NCBI RefSeq assembly: GCF_900637195.1
Contig: NZ_LR134356.1
Location: 3,038,001-3,102,000 of the forward strand
DNA: 64,000 nucleotides
Direction of reading: 5' to 3'
Source of the DNA: Mycolicibacterium aurum
Lineage (GTDB): Bacteria > Actinomycetota > Actinomycetes > Mycobacteriales > Mycobacteriaceae
The notes under the pieces were generated by a model that had not been told where the DNA came from, made no database searches, and saw only the letters and a program-made list of their open reading frames with translations. Numbering within the stretch: position 1 is the first letter of the stretch; the number at the start of each line of letters is the position of its first letter. This document shows positions 48,149 to 57,303 of the stretch, one piece after another. Both the position numbers and the translations under genes were made by a program.

Positions 48149-48346
48149 ATGTTCGTCTGTCTGTGCACCGGAACCACGAGCCATGTGGTCGACGAGGTGG
48201 TGGCCAAGGGCGCGCGTACCTCCAAGGAGATCGCCGACGCCTGCGGGGCCGGCGGCGACTGCGGGCGCTGCCGGCGGACGCTGCGGGCCATGATCGAAGC
48301 CCACTTCAGAGCGGTCGACGCCGCTCCCAAGAGTGTCGCCCGCTAG
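48149..48346 (+). CDS. bfd: Bacterioferritin-associated [2Fe-2S] ferredoxin (Bfd)
   Basis: The 65-residue protein carries Cys4 and Cys6 (C-L-C) and Cys38 and Cys41 (C-G-R-C), the same numbering as the cluster ligands of Pseudomonas aeruginosa Bfd; Cys32 is extra. Bfd docks on bacterioferritin near the haem and reduces the stored ferric iron so it can leave. Start two bases after the previous stop implies coupling. With bfrA on the other side of an iron box, the locus encodes both storage and release. Confidence 0.92.
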   Translation: MFVCLCTGTTSHVVDEVVAKGARTSKEIADACGAGGDCGRCRRTLRAMIEAHFRAVDAAPKSVAR

Positions 48347-48355
48347 CTGACAGTC

Positions 48356-49591
48356 CTAGGCATCGCTGCCTGCGTCTGCGGTCGCGGCGCTGTTCCGTTG
48401 TTTTCCGCTGTCCGCGGTATCGCCCCTCTCGGCCGCCTGGCCCCTTTCTGCCTTTTCGGCCCTTTCTTTGCCGACGCCCACCGTCGTCCGCTCCGAGTCA
48501 TCGTCGTCGGGGCTCGCGCTGGTGCTGGCTTCGGCTGAGTCAGTAGCCGTCGACTTGTCCGTGCCGTCGGCTGTTGCCCCCGCGTCGTCCGCGTCGATGC
48601 CGACCTCGTCGGCGTCGTGTTCCCCGGCATCCGACCTCGACGCGAAGGCGAGCGAGTCGCTCTCACCCGAGTGGTGATCGAGGTCCTGCGGTGCGGGTGC
48701 CGATTCGACAGCCGGTGCAGCCGGGGCGGCGGCGAGTGGAACGAGCGCCGAGCGGCCCGCGGGTTCTTCGACTTCCTCCGTCGGAAGGTATGACCGGTCG
48801 TAGCCCCGCTCCACGATGTCCTTCAGTGGACCGTTGAGTGCGTCCGCGAGATCCGTGAGTCCGAGCCGCCGCAGCGGCTCCAGCAGCGGCAGGTTCTCGG
48901 TCGGCACAAAAACGTAGGTGGTGTTGCCCTCCGTCCACACGATGTTGGCGGGGTCGTACATGTCCACGTTTTCGTAGTCGGTGTGGATGACCGTGAACGC
49001 GGCCAGCGTGTTGAGCAACGCGAGGACGTTGAGCGGATGGTCGGGGAAGTCGGACGCGGGATCGTACTGGCGCGAGATGTCGATCACCTGGTACTGGGTC
49101 TGCGGCATCACATCGCGGCCCGAACCGCCGTGAGCGCGAGTGGGATTGCCGATCAGCACGAACGACAGCTCACCCGGCGGTGGGGCGTCGGGATCGTCGG
49201 CATGTTCTGCCAGCCAGTCCGTGACCGACCGAGCCCCTTCGCTGTAGGAGAACACGACCTTGGTGCCGGCTGTGGCGTCGATGGTCGCATCGATGATCGC
49301 GAGTCCACGCGGATCCCAGAGGGACTGATCGATCTGGACGCAGTTGTTGGGCGCTTGGCAAACCCTGCCCTGGAGTTCATCTTCCATGGACCCGGCCCAG
49401 GGAAAGATGGTCAGCACGGTGGCCGGACTCGGCACCGGAGGCACGGTGGCCGCGGCTGCGGCCGGCCCGGCGACCAGTGGCCACACCGCCGCACCCACGG
49501 CAAGCACGGTCGCTGTCCGCCTGATCCCGTGGTCCGGGGTGTGAGGGCGCACGTCCGCCCAGACCTGCCACGGCTTTGTCCGACTACCCAT
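48356..49591 (-). CDS. Secreted PE-PPE domain serine hydrolase
   Basis: This 411-residue protein begins with a basic segment and a hydrophobic export signal (about 25-47, ending A-A-A-A-T). The PE-PPE domain (about 58-285) has F-S-Y-S-E-G-A-R-S as a variant of the serine-hydrolase elbow and conserved W-D-P-R and N-P-T-R turns; family members are alpha/beta hydrolases with esterase activity. The C-terminal 110 residues are Ala/Asp/Glu/Ser-rich and disordered. It converges on bfd with a nine-base gap. There is no PE or PPE domain, so it is not a PE/PPE protein proper. Confidence 0.84.
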   Translation of the reverse strand: MGSRTKPWQVWADVRPHTPDHGIRRTATVLAVGAAVWPLVAGPAAAAATVPPVPSPATVLTIFPWAGSMEDELQGRVCQAPNNCVQIDQSLWDPRGLAIIDATIDATAGTKVVFSYSEGARSVTDWLAEHADDPDAPPPGELSFVLIGNPTRAHGGSGRDVMPQTQYQVIDISRQYDPASDFPDHPLNVLALLNTLAAFTVIHTDYENVDMYDPANIVWTEGNTTYVFVPTENLPLLEPLRRLGLTDLADALNGPLKDIVERGYDRSYLPTEEVEEPAGRSALVPLAAAPAAPAVESAPAPQDLDHHSGESDSLAFASRSDAGEHDADEVGIDADDAGATADGTDKSTATDSAEASTSASPDDDDSERTTVGVGKERAEKAERGQAAERGDTADSGKQRNSAATADAGSDA

Positions 49592-49854
49592 TGGTGACTC
49601 CCCCTGTGCGAAACGAACGTTCCATCCCCCCGACGGAACCGGGCCATGCAGTTTGCTGAGCAGCGACCCGTCAGCTTTATTGTGGTCCAGATCTCATCGA
49701 ATCAAAAGGGCTGCTCGCACTTTGCTGACAGTGAGGGTGCGTCCGTCGGTGAAACGCAGCGCGACAACGCGCGCCTGGCAGAGGTGTCGCAGTGCTTTGC
49801 CCCGGCGGTGGCGCATCGATTGGGTCGCAGGTGCCGCCGCTGGTCGGACCGGGA

Positions 49855-50628
49855 CTAGGCGTTCGTTTGCCCGACTGTGCTCTGCCCGGTGAACTCGGCA
49901 AGGGCGGCCGCATTGGCGGCTCCGCCGAGCAACTCCTGAAAGTGCGCGTTCTCGCGCTGAGTCGCGGCGGCGATCTCGGCGCGATAGGGCTCCACGATCG
50001 TCTTCTTGACAGCGACGAGGCTCGGAATCGAGCGCGACGCCAGGATCTCGGCGTGCCTCCGGGCTTCAGGGAGCAGGTCGTCCGGCTCGCACACCTTCCA
50101 CGCGATTCCCATCCGCTGCGCCTCGGCCGCATCGACCCACTCCGACGACAGCAGAAGCCAGGCTGCGTTCTGCCTGCCGATCAGTTGCGGCAGCAGATAC
50201 GACGACGCCGCCTCCGGTGCCACCCCGAGGCTGGTGAACGGGCACTTCAGCCTGGCGGTGGACGACATGAACACCAGGTCGGCATATCCGAGGATGGTGG
50301 TGCCGATCCCGAGACCGACCCCGTTGACCGCGCAGATCAGTGGCTTCGGCAGGTCGGTCAGCGCATCGATCATCGTCGTGAAGTGACTGCCCTCGGTGGT
50401 CAGCGACCCGTCGGCGATACCGGCCTGCATCTCCTTGAGATCGTTACCCGCGCTGAAGGCCCGACCGGCCCCGGTGATGAGCACGACCGCAACGTCGGGG
50501 TCCTCGGCCGCGTCGCGCAGCGCGGTGGCGGTCGCGAGGTAGAGCTCCTGATTGAACGCGTTGAGCGCCTCGGGCCGGTTCAGGAGCAGCGTGCGGACCC
50601 GATTGTCGTCGCTGATCTGCAGAGTCAC
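49855..50628 (-). CDS. Enoyl-CoA hydratase/isomerase family protein
   Basis: This 257-residue crotonase-fold protein has N-R-P-E-A-L-N-A-F-N at the N terminus, the oxyanion-hole segment F-S-A-G-N-D-L-K-E-M, and G-V-G-L-G-I-G-T-T. The usual first catalytic Glu region reads L-G-V-A-P-E-A-A-S-S, keeping one Glu. It probably hydrates or isomerises an enoyl-CoA in fatty-acid or sterol breakdown. The ATG overlaps the stop of the upstream EthD-like gene by four bases, so both are translated together. Confidence 0.88.
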   Translation of the reverse strand: MTLQISDDNRVRTLLLNRPEALNAFNQELYLATATALRDAAEDPDVAVVLITGAGRAFSAGNDLKEMQAGIADGSLTTEGSHFTTMIDALTDLPKPLICAVNGVGLGIGTTILGYADLVFMSSTARLKCPFTSLGVAPEAASSYLLPQLIGRQNAAWLLLSSEWVDAAEAQRMGIAWKVCEPDDLLPEARRHAEILASRSIPSLVAVKKTIVEPYRAEIAAATQRENAHFQELLGGAANAAALAEFTGQSTVGQTNA

Positions 50629-51344
50629 GGCTGCAGCGTATCTGGCGCGCGGAACGCGTCCCGCAGCACATACCGGCTCGTCGGCACGGTGTCGACATTC
50701 TCGTTGGCGCCGAATGCCGTTGTGCTGGCCACCATCCGGTTCATGCGATCACCGAGCTCGGCGTCGTCGGCGGCGCCGAAGAACGCATACAGATCGGCCG
50801 TCGCCTCGATCGGGAACAGCTCCTCCACGATCGCCGAGACCGGCGGCGCCCCCGGAGTGAGCGCCCGCACCACGGTGTTCTGGACGTAGCCGAACGTCGA
50901 TTGGGTGTCGAGCGCCACCTGGGTGTGATCGTGGTGCCAGCGGCGCAACCAGGTGGCCTCGTCCAGATGGTCCGGTCTGCGCAGCAGCGCCACATTCGCA
51001 AAGCCCGGGGTGCGCTCACCGGGCTCTGTGTGCGGCGGCGCCAGCGGCACCGACTCCGTCACCAGATAGGCCGCCACCTGCTCGCACAGCTGAGCCAACA
51101 CAGTTGTCGCCCTGTCGATCTGCGACCCGTAGTACTGCGGTGTCCACATGCTGACGAAGGCGATCACCGGTGGATCCAGCGTCGTCAGCGTCATCAGTGA
51201 ATCGGTGACCATCGAATCACGCACGTTGACCGTCAGTCCTGCAGCGCCGGTGTCGAGCAGGTCCCGGGCGACCTCGGTGCGCAACCGTGCACACCAGGCG
51301 TCGTCGCCCGGTGCGCCTCGCAACGCGATGATGACTTTCTCCAC
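50625..51344 (-). CDS. EthD-like dimeric alpha-beta barrel protein
   Basis: This 239-residue protein has an EthD-like ferredoxin fold in its second half (W-L-R-R-W-H-H-D-H-T-Q-V-A, then S-T-F-G-Y-V-Q-N and E-L-F-P-I-E-A-T-A-D). The first half has a similar pattern, suggesting a two-domain repeat. Such proteins accompany degradation enzymes, and their chemistry is mostly unknown. It is coupled by a four-base overlap to the enoyl-CoA hydratase gene and diverges from the FUSC-family gene, with 32 bases between starts. Confidence 0.75.
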   Translation of the reverse strand: MEKVIIALRGAPGDDAWCARLRTEVARDLLDTGAAGLTVNVRDSMVTDSLMTLTTLDPPVIAFVSMWTPQYYGSQIDRATTVLAQLCEQVAAYLVTESVPLAPPHTEPGERTPGFANVALLRRPDHLDEATWLRRWHHDHTQVALDTQSTFGYVQNTVVRALTPGAPPVSAIVEELFPIEATADLYAFFGAADDAELGDRMNRMVASTTAFGANENVDTVPTSRYVLRDAFRAPDTLQP

Positions 51345-51376
51345 TGGGCGAACATAGCTCGGGTCAGAATGGACGG

Positions 51377-53389
51377 GTGATCAAGGGTCTGGCGTTACCC
51401 CCGGTGATGCCGGACCTGGGCGCGGTGCTGCGCAGCCTCGGATGTGTCGTGGTGATCGCCGCGATCGCAGTGCAGTGGGGACCGCCGGGTTCGGCGACCG
51501 CCGCCATGGGCGCCGCCGTGATCGCCGGTGCCGCCGGGCTGATGGACAGCCCACGCAACCGGGTACCGCTCGTGCTCCTCGTCTCCACGCTCACCGGTGC
51601 GGCGGTCCTGTTCGGCGCACTGACATCGGCCTTTTCGCCGCTGTTCGTCGTCGTGGTCGCGGCGTGGTGTTTCGGGGCCTCGATGCTGTGGGCACTGAGT
51701 GGCAGCGCCGGGCTGCTGGGTGCCGCGGCGGGCGCGCTGCTGGTGACGGCGCCGCCCATCTCTCCGACGCCGGGATCGGTGCTCGGCGCGACCGCGCTGG
51801 CGGTAGCCGGCGGCCTGCTGCAAGCGGCGGTGGTGGCGCTGTGGCCGCCTCAGCGCTGGCGAGACCAGCGCGCCGCGCTGGTGGCCGCGTATCGGGCCCT
51901 GGCTGCCGACGCGCGAAAGCTCAGCGCCGGTGGTGACAAGACGGACTTCGCGGTCAACACCGAGCCATTGATGGATCTGCACGAGGCCTTCGTCGTGATC
52001 GACGGCAGGCACCGTCGCCGCCCCGCCGAGTACCGCAGCTGGTATGCGCTGCCCGAGCGGATCGCCGCGACACTGGCCGACGTGGCGGCCATCCCCCGAT
52101 CCGACGCGCTGTCGCGCGTACTCTCCGAGGCCGCCGACACGCTCGCCGCCATCGCCGACACCGGACGTCCGGGCCGCATCGGCACCGATGTGGCCATCAA
52201 CCGATTCGACAGCGTGCTCCGCGAGGTCACCGACCGGGAATCGGCGGCTTTGCAGCGCCTTTCTGCCCAGTTGCACGAGGCGGTGGCGATGCGCTTGGGC
52301 GACTTCGTGGCGTCCACCCCTGAAGCGGTGCGCTTCCGCCGTCCGGAACTGCGCACCTCGGCGCGCGCCGCGATCGATCTGATCCGCAGTCACCTGGTCT
52401 GGCATTCGCCGGTGTTGCGGCACGCGGTGCGGCTCAGTGTCGCCGTGACTTTCGGGTGCGCGGTCGAGCGGTATACCCATGCTCCCGAGGGCTACTGGAT
52501 CCCGCTGACTGTTCTCATGGCACTGCGACCGGAGACCGCACATACCTACACCCGTTGCGCAGGCCGGGTGGCCGGCAGCGTCGCGGCGATCGTCGTCGCG
52601 TACACCGTGCTCGCCGTGCTGAACCCTGCGGTCGCGGTGTCCGCTGCCCTTGCCGTCCTCGCCGTCGGTGTCGCGTTCCTGGTGTCCGGACTGGGCTACC
52701 TCGCAGTGTCGGCTGCGGTGACGGCGGCAGCGGTGTTCCTCATCGATGCCGGCCGCCCGGGTCCACCCGTTGCGATCAGCGATCCGGTACTGGCCGCGCT
52801 GGCCGGTGGCGCCCTGGCGGTGATCGCGCATGTCCTGCTGCCCGATGACGCGCTGACGCGGCTGGCGCAGCGCGCCGGCGAACTCCTGAAGACCGAAATC
52901 GACTACGCAGCAACGGTGATCAAGGCTTACGTCCACGAACTCGACAGTCCGGCCGAGGCGTTGTCGGCGTCGTGGCAGCGCGCCTTCCGGGCCAGGGCGG
53001 CGTTCGAGGCCGCGACGGGCGCAATGCGCATCGAATCCCGCGAACTGCGGCACTGGCTGCGCGCGTACCGCACGGCACTCAATGCCGTCACCGGTTCGTG
53101 CACGACGCTGGAAGCCCACCTACCGGTCCGGCCGGTCACCGCCGACCGCGAATTCGCGCTCGCGGTCGATGAATACGTCGAGGCGCTGTGCGGCGACCCG
53201 CCGACTGCGGCGTCGCCGTTCACCGTGGATTCCGCGGAGCTGGCCGCGGCCGATCAACGATTGCGCGACGCGGTACCACGGCGCGGCTCCGACGACGGGC
53301 CGGCGCGCGTCCTCGTGGCCGAAGTCGCCGCGATCACGCGCAGCCTGACGGCGATCGCTGTCAGCTCCGGGCCCACTTCGGCTCGATGA
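51377..53389 (+). CDS. FUSC-family membrane protein
   Basis: This 670-residue protein has two blocks of short membrane helices (about 10-155 and 345-485), each followed by a soluble helical domain, the layout of fusaric-acid-resistance/aromatic-acid-exporter (FUSC/YccS-like) proteins. The family signature Y-W-I-P-L-T-V-L-M-A-L-R-P lies at the second block. It is a likely efflux component for an aromatic or hydrophobic compound. It starts at GTG, and its last 29 bases overlap the convergent thioesterase gene. Confidence 0.85.
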   Translation: MIKGLALPPVMPDLGAVLRSLGCVVVIAAIAVQWGPPGSATAAMGAAVIAGAAGLMDSPRNRVPLVLLVSTLTGAAVLFGALTSAFSPLFVVVVAAWCFGASMLWALSGSAGLLGAAAGALLVTAPPISPTPGSVLGATALAVAGGLLQAAVVALWPPQRWRDQRAALVAAYRALAADARKLSAGGDKTDFAVNTEPLMDLHEAFVVIDGRHRRRPAEYRSWYALPERIAATLADVAAIPRSDALSRVLSEAADTLAAIADTGRPGRIGTDVAINRFDSVLREVTDRESAALQRLSAQLHEAVAMRLGDFVASTPEAVRFRRPELRTSARAAIDLIRSHLVWHSPVLRHAVRLSVAVTFGCAVERYTHAPEGYWIPLTVLMALRPETAHTYTRCAGRVAGSVAAIVVAYTVLAVLNPAVAVSAALAVLAVGVAFLVSGLGYLAVSAAVTAAAVFLIDAGRPGPPVAISDPVLAALAGGALAVIAHVLLPDDALTRLAQRAGELLKTEIDYAATVIKAYVHELDSPAEALSASWQRAFRARAAFEAATGAMRIESRELRHWLRAYRTALNAVTGSCTTLEAHLPVRPVTADREFALAVDEYVEALCGDPPTAASPFTVDSAELAAADQRLRDAVPRRGSDDGPARVLVAEVAAITRSLTAIAVSSGPTSAR

Positions 53390-53987
53390 ACACCGCCTCG
53401 GCCTCGACCGTGATTCCTGTCTTGTCGGCGATGTGGCCCACCGCGTACGTCTTGAACCCGTCGGTGTGCGTGACCCGAGCCTCGGCGTGGAGCCGGCCCA
53501 ACGGCGTCAACCGCCGATAGCGGACGTTGATGGTTCCGGTGAGCCGCTGGACGCCCGGCCTACTGGCCGCGTCGCCGAGGACGTGGTCGAGAATCTTCGC
53601 CGAGACCCCGCCGTGGACGTGTCCTGGCGGACCTTCGAACGCTGCGCCCAGATAGAAGTCGCTGGTGGCGACACCCTCGGGCTCCTTATGAATCAACAGC
53701 GGCGGCGCGGTCGGGTTCCGCACCCCGATCACCGCGTTGCCCCACGGCATCGAATCGCCCTCGGCGCCGAATTGGATGCCGAACGATCCGTCCTTCTGCG
53801 CGGCGCGCAACCGCGCCGTGGCGGAATCGATCTCGGCCTTGGCGGCGGCGACGACGTCCTCGTCGACTTCGGTCCGGATGGTCGCATCGATCAGCTCGCG
53901 CACCGACCCGGTCAGTGGTTCGTATACGGCCCGCAGCCGCGCGACGTCGTCGGCACTGAGACCGTCGACATGGGTGTAGTCCAGCAC
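53361..53987 (-). CDS. PaaI-type hotdog thioesterase
   Basis: This 208-residue protein has an N-terminal helical extension of about 75 residues and a C-terminal hotdog domain with G-P-P-G-H-V-H-G-G-V-S-A-K-I-L-D-H, the H-G-G motif of PaaI/THEM4-type acyl-CoA thioesterases, then I-N-V-R-Y-R-R-L-T-P-L-G. Substrate unknown. The 3' end overlaps the FUSC gene by 29 bases on the opposite strand. Confidence 0.85.
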   Translation of the reverse strand: MLDYTHVDGLSADDVARLRAVYEPLTGSVRELIDATIRTEVDEDVVAAAKAEIDSATARLRAAQKDGSFGIQFGAEGDSMPWGNAVIGVRNPTAPPLLIHKEPEGVATSDFYLGAAFEGPPGHVHGGVSAKILDHVLGDAASRPGVQRLTGTINVRYRRLTPLGRLHAEARVTHTDGFKTYAVGHIADKTGITVEAEAVFIEPKWARS

Positions 53988-54053
53988 CCCTCGACTAGAA
54001 CATGTTCCAGCCGTGCGGGCGAGGCGGGGGTGCCGACGCGCTCCGAAAACTAA

Positions 54054-54112
54054 GTCATCAAGTGTTGACAGTGACCACGATCAGCCTATGGTGGAAGTCA
54101 TCAGCCGTTGAC
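54054..54112 (+). promoter_or_regulatory. SigA-type promoter with two copies of a 16-base palindromic operator
   Basis: A -35 TTGACA (54065-54070) and -10 TATGGT (54087-54092) are 16 bases apart. GTCATCAAGTGTTGAC (54054-54069) overlaps the -35, and GTCATCAGCCGTTGAC (54097-54112) lies just after the -10; 13 of 16 positions agree. Each is an imperfect inverted repeat (GTCATCA/TGTTGAC). The copies start 43 bases apart, about four helical turns, so one regulator could bind both on the same face. They precede the flavin monooxygenase gene at 54133. Confidence 0.65.
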
Positions 54113-54132
54113 TTCGCATCGAGGAGACCGCC

Positions 54133-55605
54133 ATGACTGCGTCATCAGATGTCCCCGTCCTGATCGTCGGCGCCGGCCCGACCGGCCTGACCGCCGCGCT
54201 GGAACTGACCCGGCTCGGCGTGGCCGTCCGCATCGTCGACCGTGCCGCGGAGCCGTCCCCGGAATCTCGCGCGCTGGCAGTACAGGCGCGCACGCTCGAG
54301 CTGCTGCGCGTGCGGGGCGTGGGCGACGAGATGGTCTCACTGGGCAACCGGGCCCACAGCGCGGCACTGCACGCCGGCGGAGGCAAGATCGCGCGCATCG
54401 AACTGAGCCGAATGCCCAGCGAATTCAACTACATACTGATGCTCGCACAGTCAGAGACGGAACGGATTCTCACCGAGCACTTGAGCCGGCAGGGCGTCAA
54501 AGTTGAACGTGGCGTGGAGGTCACGGCGGTGAACTCCCATCGTGACCATGCCGACGTGACGGTGCGCAGCGGCAAAGGCACCACGGACACGGTGCGCGCC
54601 CACTACGTGATCGCGGCCGACGGCCCCCACAGCACGCTGCGGAAAGCGACGGATCTCGGGTTTCCGGGCCGCACCCTCCCCCACGCCTACGTGCTCGCGG
54701 ACCTCTACATCGACGGCGACATCGCCGAGGACCAAGTGTCGATCTTTCTGGCCGCCAATGGATTTGTCGCAGTCTTCCCGATGGGCGAAGGGCGCTTCCG
54801 GCTGATGGCCACCGACCCGGACGGCGTCGTCGACAGCAACGGAGATCCCATCATCGCCATCCAGAAGCTGTTCGACCGCGTGGTGCACATCCCCGTACGG
54901 TTGCACTCGCTGAATTGGACTTCGCGATTCCGGATCAACAGCAGGCACATGACGGTACTGCGCTCGGGACGGGTGTTTTTCGGTGGCGATGCCGCGCATG
55001 TGCACAGCCCGGCCGGCGGGCAGGGGATGAATCTGGGCATTCAGGACATGATCAACCTGTCGTGGAAGTTGGCCATGGTGATGGACGGGCGAGCCAAACC
55101 CGAACTGCTTGATACGTATTCGTCAGAGCGAATTCCTGTGATCAAGAAACTTGTCCGGTTCACCGAGCTCGGAACACGAATCTTCAACTCGACGAATCCC
55201 GTTGTGCACCAGGTGCGGATCCGGATGGCGCCCAGAGCGCTTTCGCACGACCGTGTCCAGAACGCCGCCGCGGCGATGTTCGGTCAGATGTCCGCGGGCT
55301 ATCGCGGCGACGCGTTCACCGCGGACGCCGGGGGTGCCCAGGGGTTGCGCGCAGGCGACCGCGTACCGGACGCAAACGGCATGTACGACGCGCTGGATCT
55401 GGGTGCGCTGACGCTGTTCACCGACGATGAGCAGATTGTCGACCTTGCGCGTGGCTGGGCCGGCGTGGTCACGGTGCGACGGGGCACTCGCCCGGGCGGT
55501 TGGATGGTGGTCCGACCGGACGGATACCTGGGCGCGGCCGGTGGATCAGGGGACGCGCCTGCGCTGGATCGCTGGCTCAACCGCTGGTTCGTGCGTCCTC
55601 GCTGA
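54133..55605 (+). CDS. FAD-dependent aromatic monooxygenase (class A, PheA/TetX-like)
   Basis: This 490-residue flavoprotein hydroxylase has the Rossmann V-G-A-G-P-T-G-L-T, the D-G motif in A-A-D-G-P-H-S-T-L-R, and the second FAD motif G-D-A-A-H-V-H-S-P-A-G-G-Q-G-M-N. A short C-terminal thioredoxin-like remnant is present. It should use NAD(P)H and oxygen to hydroxylate an aromatic or polyketide-like substrate; rifampicin monooxygenases belong to the same family, but no specific residues prove that. The gene has its own twin-operator promoter, suggesting substrate induction. Confidence 0.88.
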   Translation: MTASSDVPVLIVGAGPTGLTAALELTRLGVAVRIVDRAAEPSPESRALAVQARTLELLRVRGVGDEMVSLGNRAHSAALHAGGGKIARIELSRMPSEFNYILMLAQSETERILTEHLSRQGVKVERGVEVTAVNSHRDHADVTVRSGKGTTDTVRAHYVIAADGPHSTLRKATDLGFPGRTLPHAYVLADLYIDGDIAEDQVSIFLAANGFVAVFPMGEGRFRLMATDPDGVVDSNGDPIIAIQKLFDRVVHIPVRLHSLNWTSRFRINSRHMTVLRSGRVFFGGDAAHVHSPAGGQGMNLGIQDMINLSWKLAMVMDGRAKPELLDTYSSERIPVIKKLVRFTELGTRIFNSTNPVVHQVRIRMAPRALSHDRVQNAAAAMFGQMSAGYRGDAFTADAGGAQGLRAGDRVPDANGMYDALDLGALTLFTDDEQIVDLARGWAGVVTVRRGTRPGGWMVVRPDGYLGAAGGSGDAPALDRWLNRWFVRPR

Positions 55606-55700
55606 ATCTCTGAATTTTCCTCTGTCACTGGGGTTTCTGTGGTCGCGGGGGTGCCCTGGTGTCACAGGGCGTGTCGGCGGGTCGACCTAGTGTTCGATAT

Positions 55701-57185
55701 ATGGATGGGGTGTCGGAGGCGGTCGCGACCATCGGCGAGCAGCTGGCCGTGTTGTCGACGGCCTGCGACGAGCTGTCCCACCGCGACCTGATCAGCCTGC
55801 TGGTACAGGTGAATGCGGTGGTGCGCGCGGTGCCCGCGCTGGAGTACCCCGCGTTGGCGCGCCTGACCGGGGAGACCGAGCCGTGCCGGTTGGGGGAGAA
55901 AACGTGGCCGGCGGTCCTGACGACGGCGTTGCGGATCACCAGCGCTGAGGCCAAACGCCGCCTCGCCCGGTCGAAGGTGTTGGGGCCGCGGCAGGCGATG
56001 ACCGGACAGCCCCTGCCGCCGCTGTGGGAATCCACCGCCGCCGCGGTGGCGCGTGGGGAGTTGGATGTCGCGCATGTGGAGGTGATCGAGCGGTTCCACA
56101 AGGCGTTGCCGTCCTGGGTGGATGTCGACACCCGCGCCGCGGCCGATGCTCAGCTGGCTGAGCTGGCGGCGGGGTTGGATCCCGACAACCTTGATGCTGC
56201 CGCCAGACGGTTGCTGGCGTGTATCGATCAGGACGGACCGCCACCGAGCGAGGCCGACCGTGCCCGGCGACGCGGAGTCCGGTTCGGGCCGCAACAATCA
56301 GATGGCTACAGCACTATGAGCGGCTGGGTGTCGGCCCAGCTGCGTGCGGTGATGGAAGCGATCTTCGCCAAAGAAGCCGCCCCCGGACACCACATCCCCG
56401 ACGAGGAACCCAACACCGACACCAAGGTGCCTCAGGCCGAGGCCGATACGCCCGAGGCCGATGCGCCCAAGGCCGAGGCCGACGTGCCTGATGCCGATGC
56501 CCCCGAGGCCGCACCCGCGGACAACAAGGACAGGTGTCCCGATCCCCGCCGCACCGATACCCGCACCGCGGCCCAGCGCAATCACGACGCCCTGCTCGCC
56601 CTGGGGCGCCGAGTGCTGGAATCCGGAGACCTCGGCACCCACAACGGCCTACCCGTCACCGTCATCGTGTCCACCACCTTGCAGGAGCTGGAAAAAGGAG
56701 CCGGGGTCGCGGTCACCGGCGGCGGCTCGCTACTGCCGATGCCGGACCTGATCCGGATGGCCGCCCAGGCGCATCACTACCTCTATGTCTATGACAAGCA
56801 CACCGGCCAATCGTTGTATCTGGCCAGGACGAAGCGCCTCGCCAGCACCGCGCAGCGGATCGTGCTGCATGCGGGTGATCGTGGCTGCACCCGCCCGGGC
56901 TGCACCGCACCGGGATATTGGTGCCAAGGCCACCACGCCGTCACCGACTGGACCGACGGCGGACAGACCAACGTCGACGACATGACCCTGGCCTGTCCCC
57001 AAGACCACCGCATGCTCGACACCACCGACTGGCGTACCCGCAAGAACACAACAAACCAGACCGAATGGCTCCCACCACCCGACCTCGACACTGGCCAGCA
57101 ACGCGTCAACGGCTACCACCACCCCGAGCGATACCTCCTACCCGAGGACGGCGATAACTCGTCTGGCGACGATGACGTGCCCTGA
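55701..57185 (+). CDS. DUF222/HNH endonuclease-domain protein (REP13E12-like)
   Basis: The N-terminal DUF222 helical domain (about 1-230) is followed by an acidic repeat, then a conserved segment G-L-P-V-T-V-I-V-S-T-T-L-Q-E-L and an HNH nuclease motif near the C terminus (C-x4-C, G-H-H-A-V, N-V-D-D, C-x3-H-R). Proteins of this type are abundant in mycobacteria, include the REP13E12 repeats, and may be mobile, though transposition has not been shown. The ATG of M-D-G-V-S-E-A is preferred (about 494 residues); starts up to 14 codons earlier are possible. No flanking terminal repeats were seen. Confidence 0.84.
   Translation: MDGVSEAVATIGEQLAVLSTACDELSHRDLISLLVQVNAVVRAVPALEYPALARLTGETEPCRLGEKTWPAVLTTALRITSAEAKRRLARSKVLGPRQAMTGQPLPPLWESTAAAVARGELDVAHVEVIERFHKALPSWVDVDTRAAADAQLAELAAGLDPDNLDAAARRLLACIDQDGPPPSEADRARRRGVRFGPQQSDGYSTMSGWVSAQLRAVMEAIFAKEAAPGHHIPDEEPNTDTKVPQAEADTPEADAPKAEADVPDADAPEAAPADNKDRCPDPRRTDTRTAAQRNHDALLALGRRVLESGDLGTHNGLPVTVIVSTTLQELEKGAGVAVTGGGSLLPMPDLIRMAAQAHHYLYVYDKHTGQSLYLARTKRLASTAQRIVLHAGDRGCTRPGCTAPGYWCQGHHAVTDWTDGGQTNVDDMTLACPQDHRMLDTTDWRTRKNTTNQTEWLPPPDLDTGQQRVNGYHHPERYLLPEDGDNSSGDDDVP
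56434..56516 (+). repeat. Acidic in-frame repeat (E-A-D-x-P) in the DUF222/HNH gene
   Basis: A degenerate repeat of short units encodes E-A-D-T-P, E-A-D-A-P, E-A-D-V-P and D-A-D-A-P between the two domains. Multiples of three bases keep the frame, so length can vary without breaking the gene. Confidence 0.8.
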
Positions 57186-57303
57186 GAAAGTTTGTGCTGC
57201 AATGACTTACGCCTCTGCCGCCAGGATCTGCGTATTGGTGACGTCGACGCGCATCGCCGCGCGTTGGTGCATGTGAGGGTTTTACTTCCTACGATGGGTT
57301 CCC

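Noticed and set aside
49646..49892. Two small plus-strand frames between the PE-PPE hydrolase and enoyl-CoA hydratase genes
   Set aside because: No ribosome site, no recognisable pattern, and they run into the 3' end of the opposite-strand hydratase gene; the gap is better read as upstream DNA of the PE-PPE gene.
55701..57185. Insertion sequence around the DUF222/HNH gene
   Set aside because: No terminal inverted repeats, target duplications or transposase motifs were found next to it.
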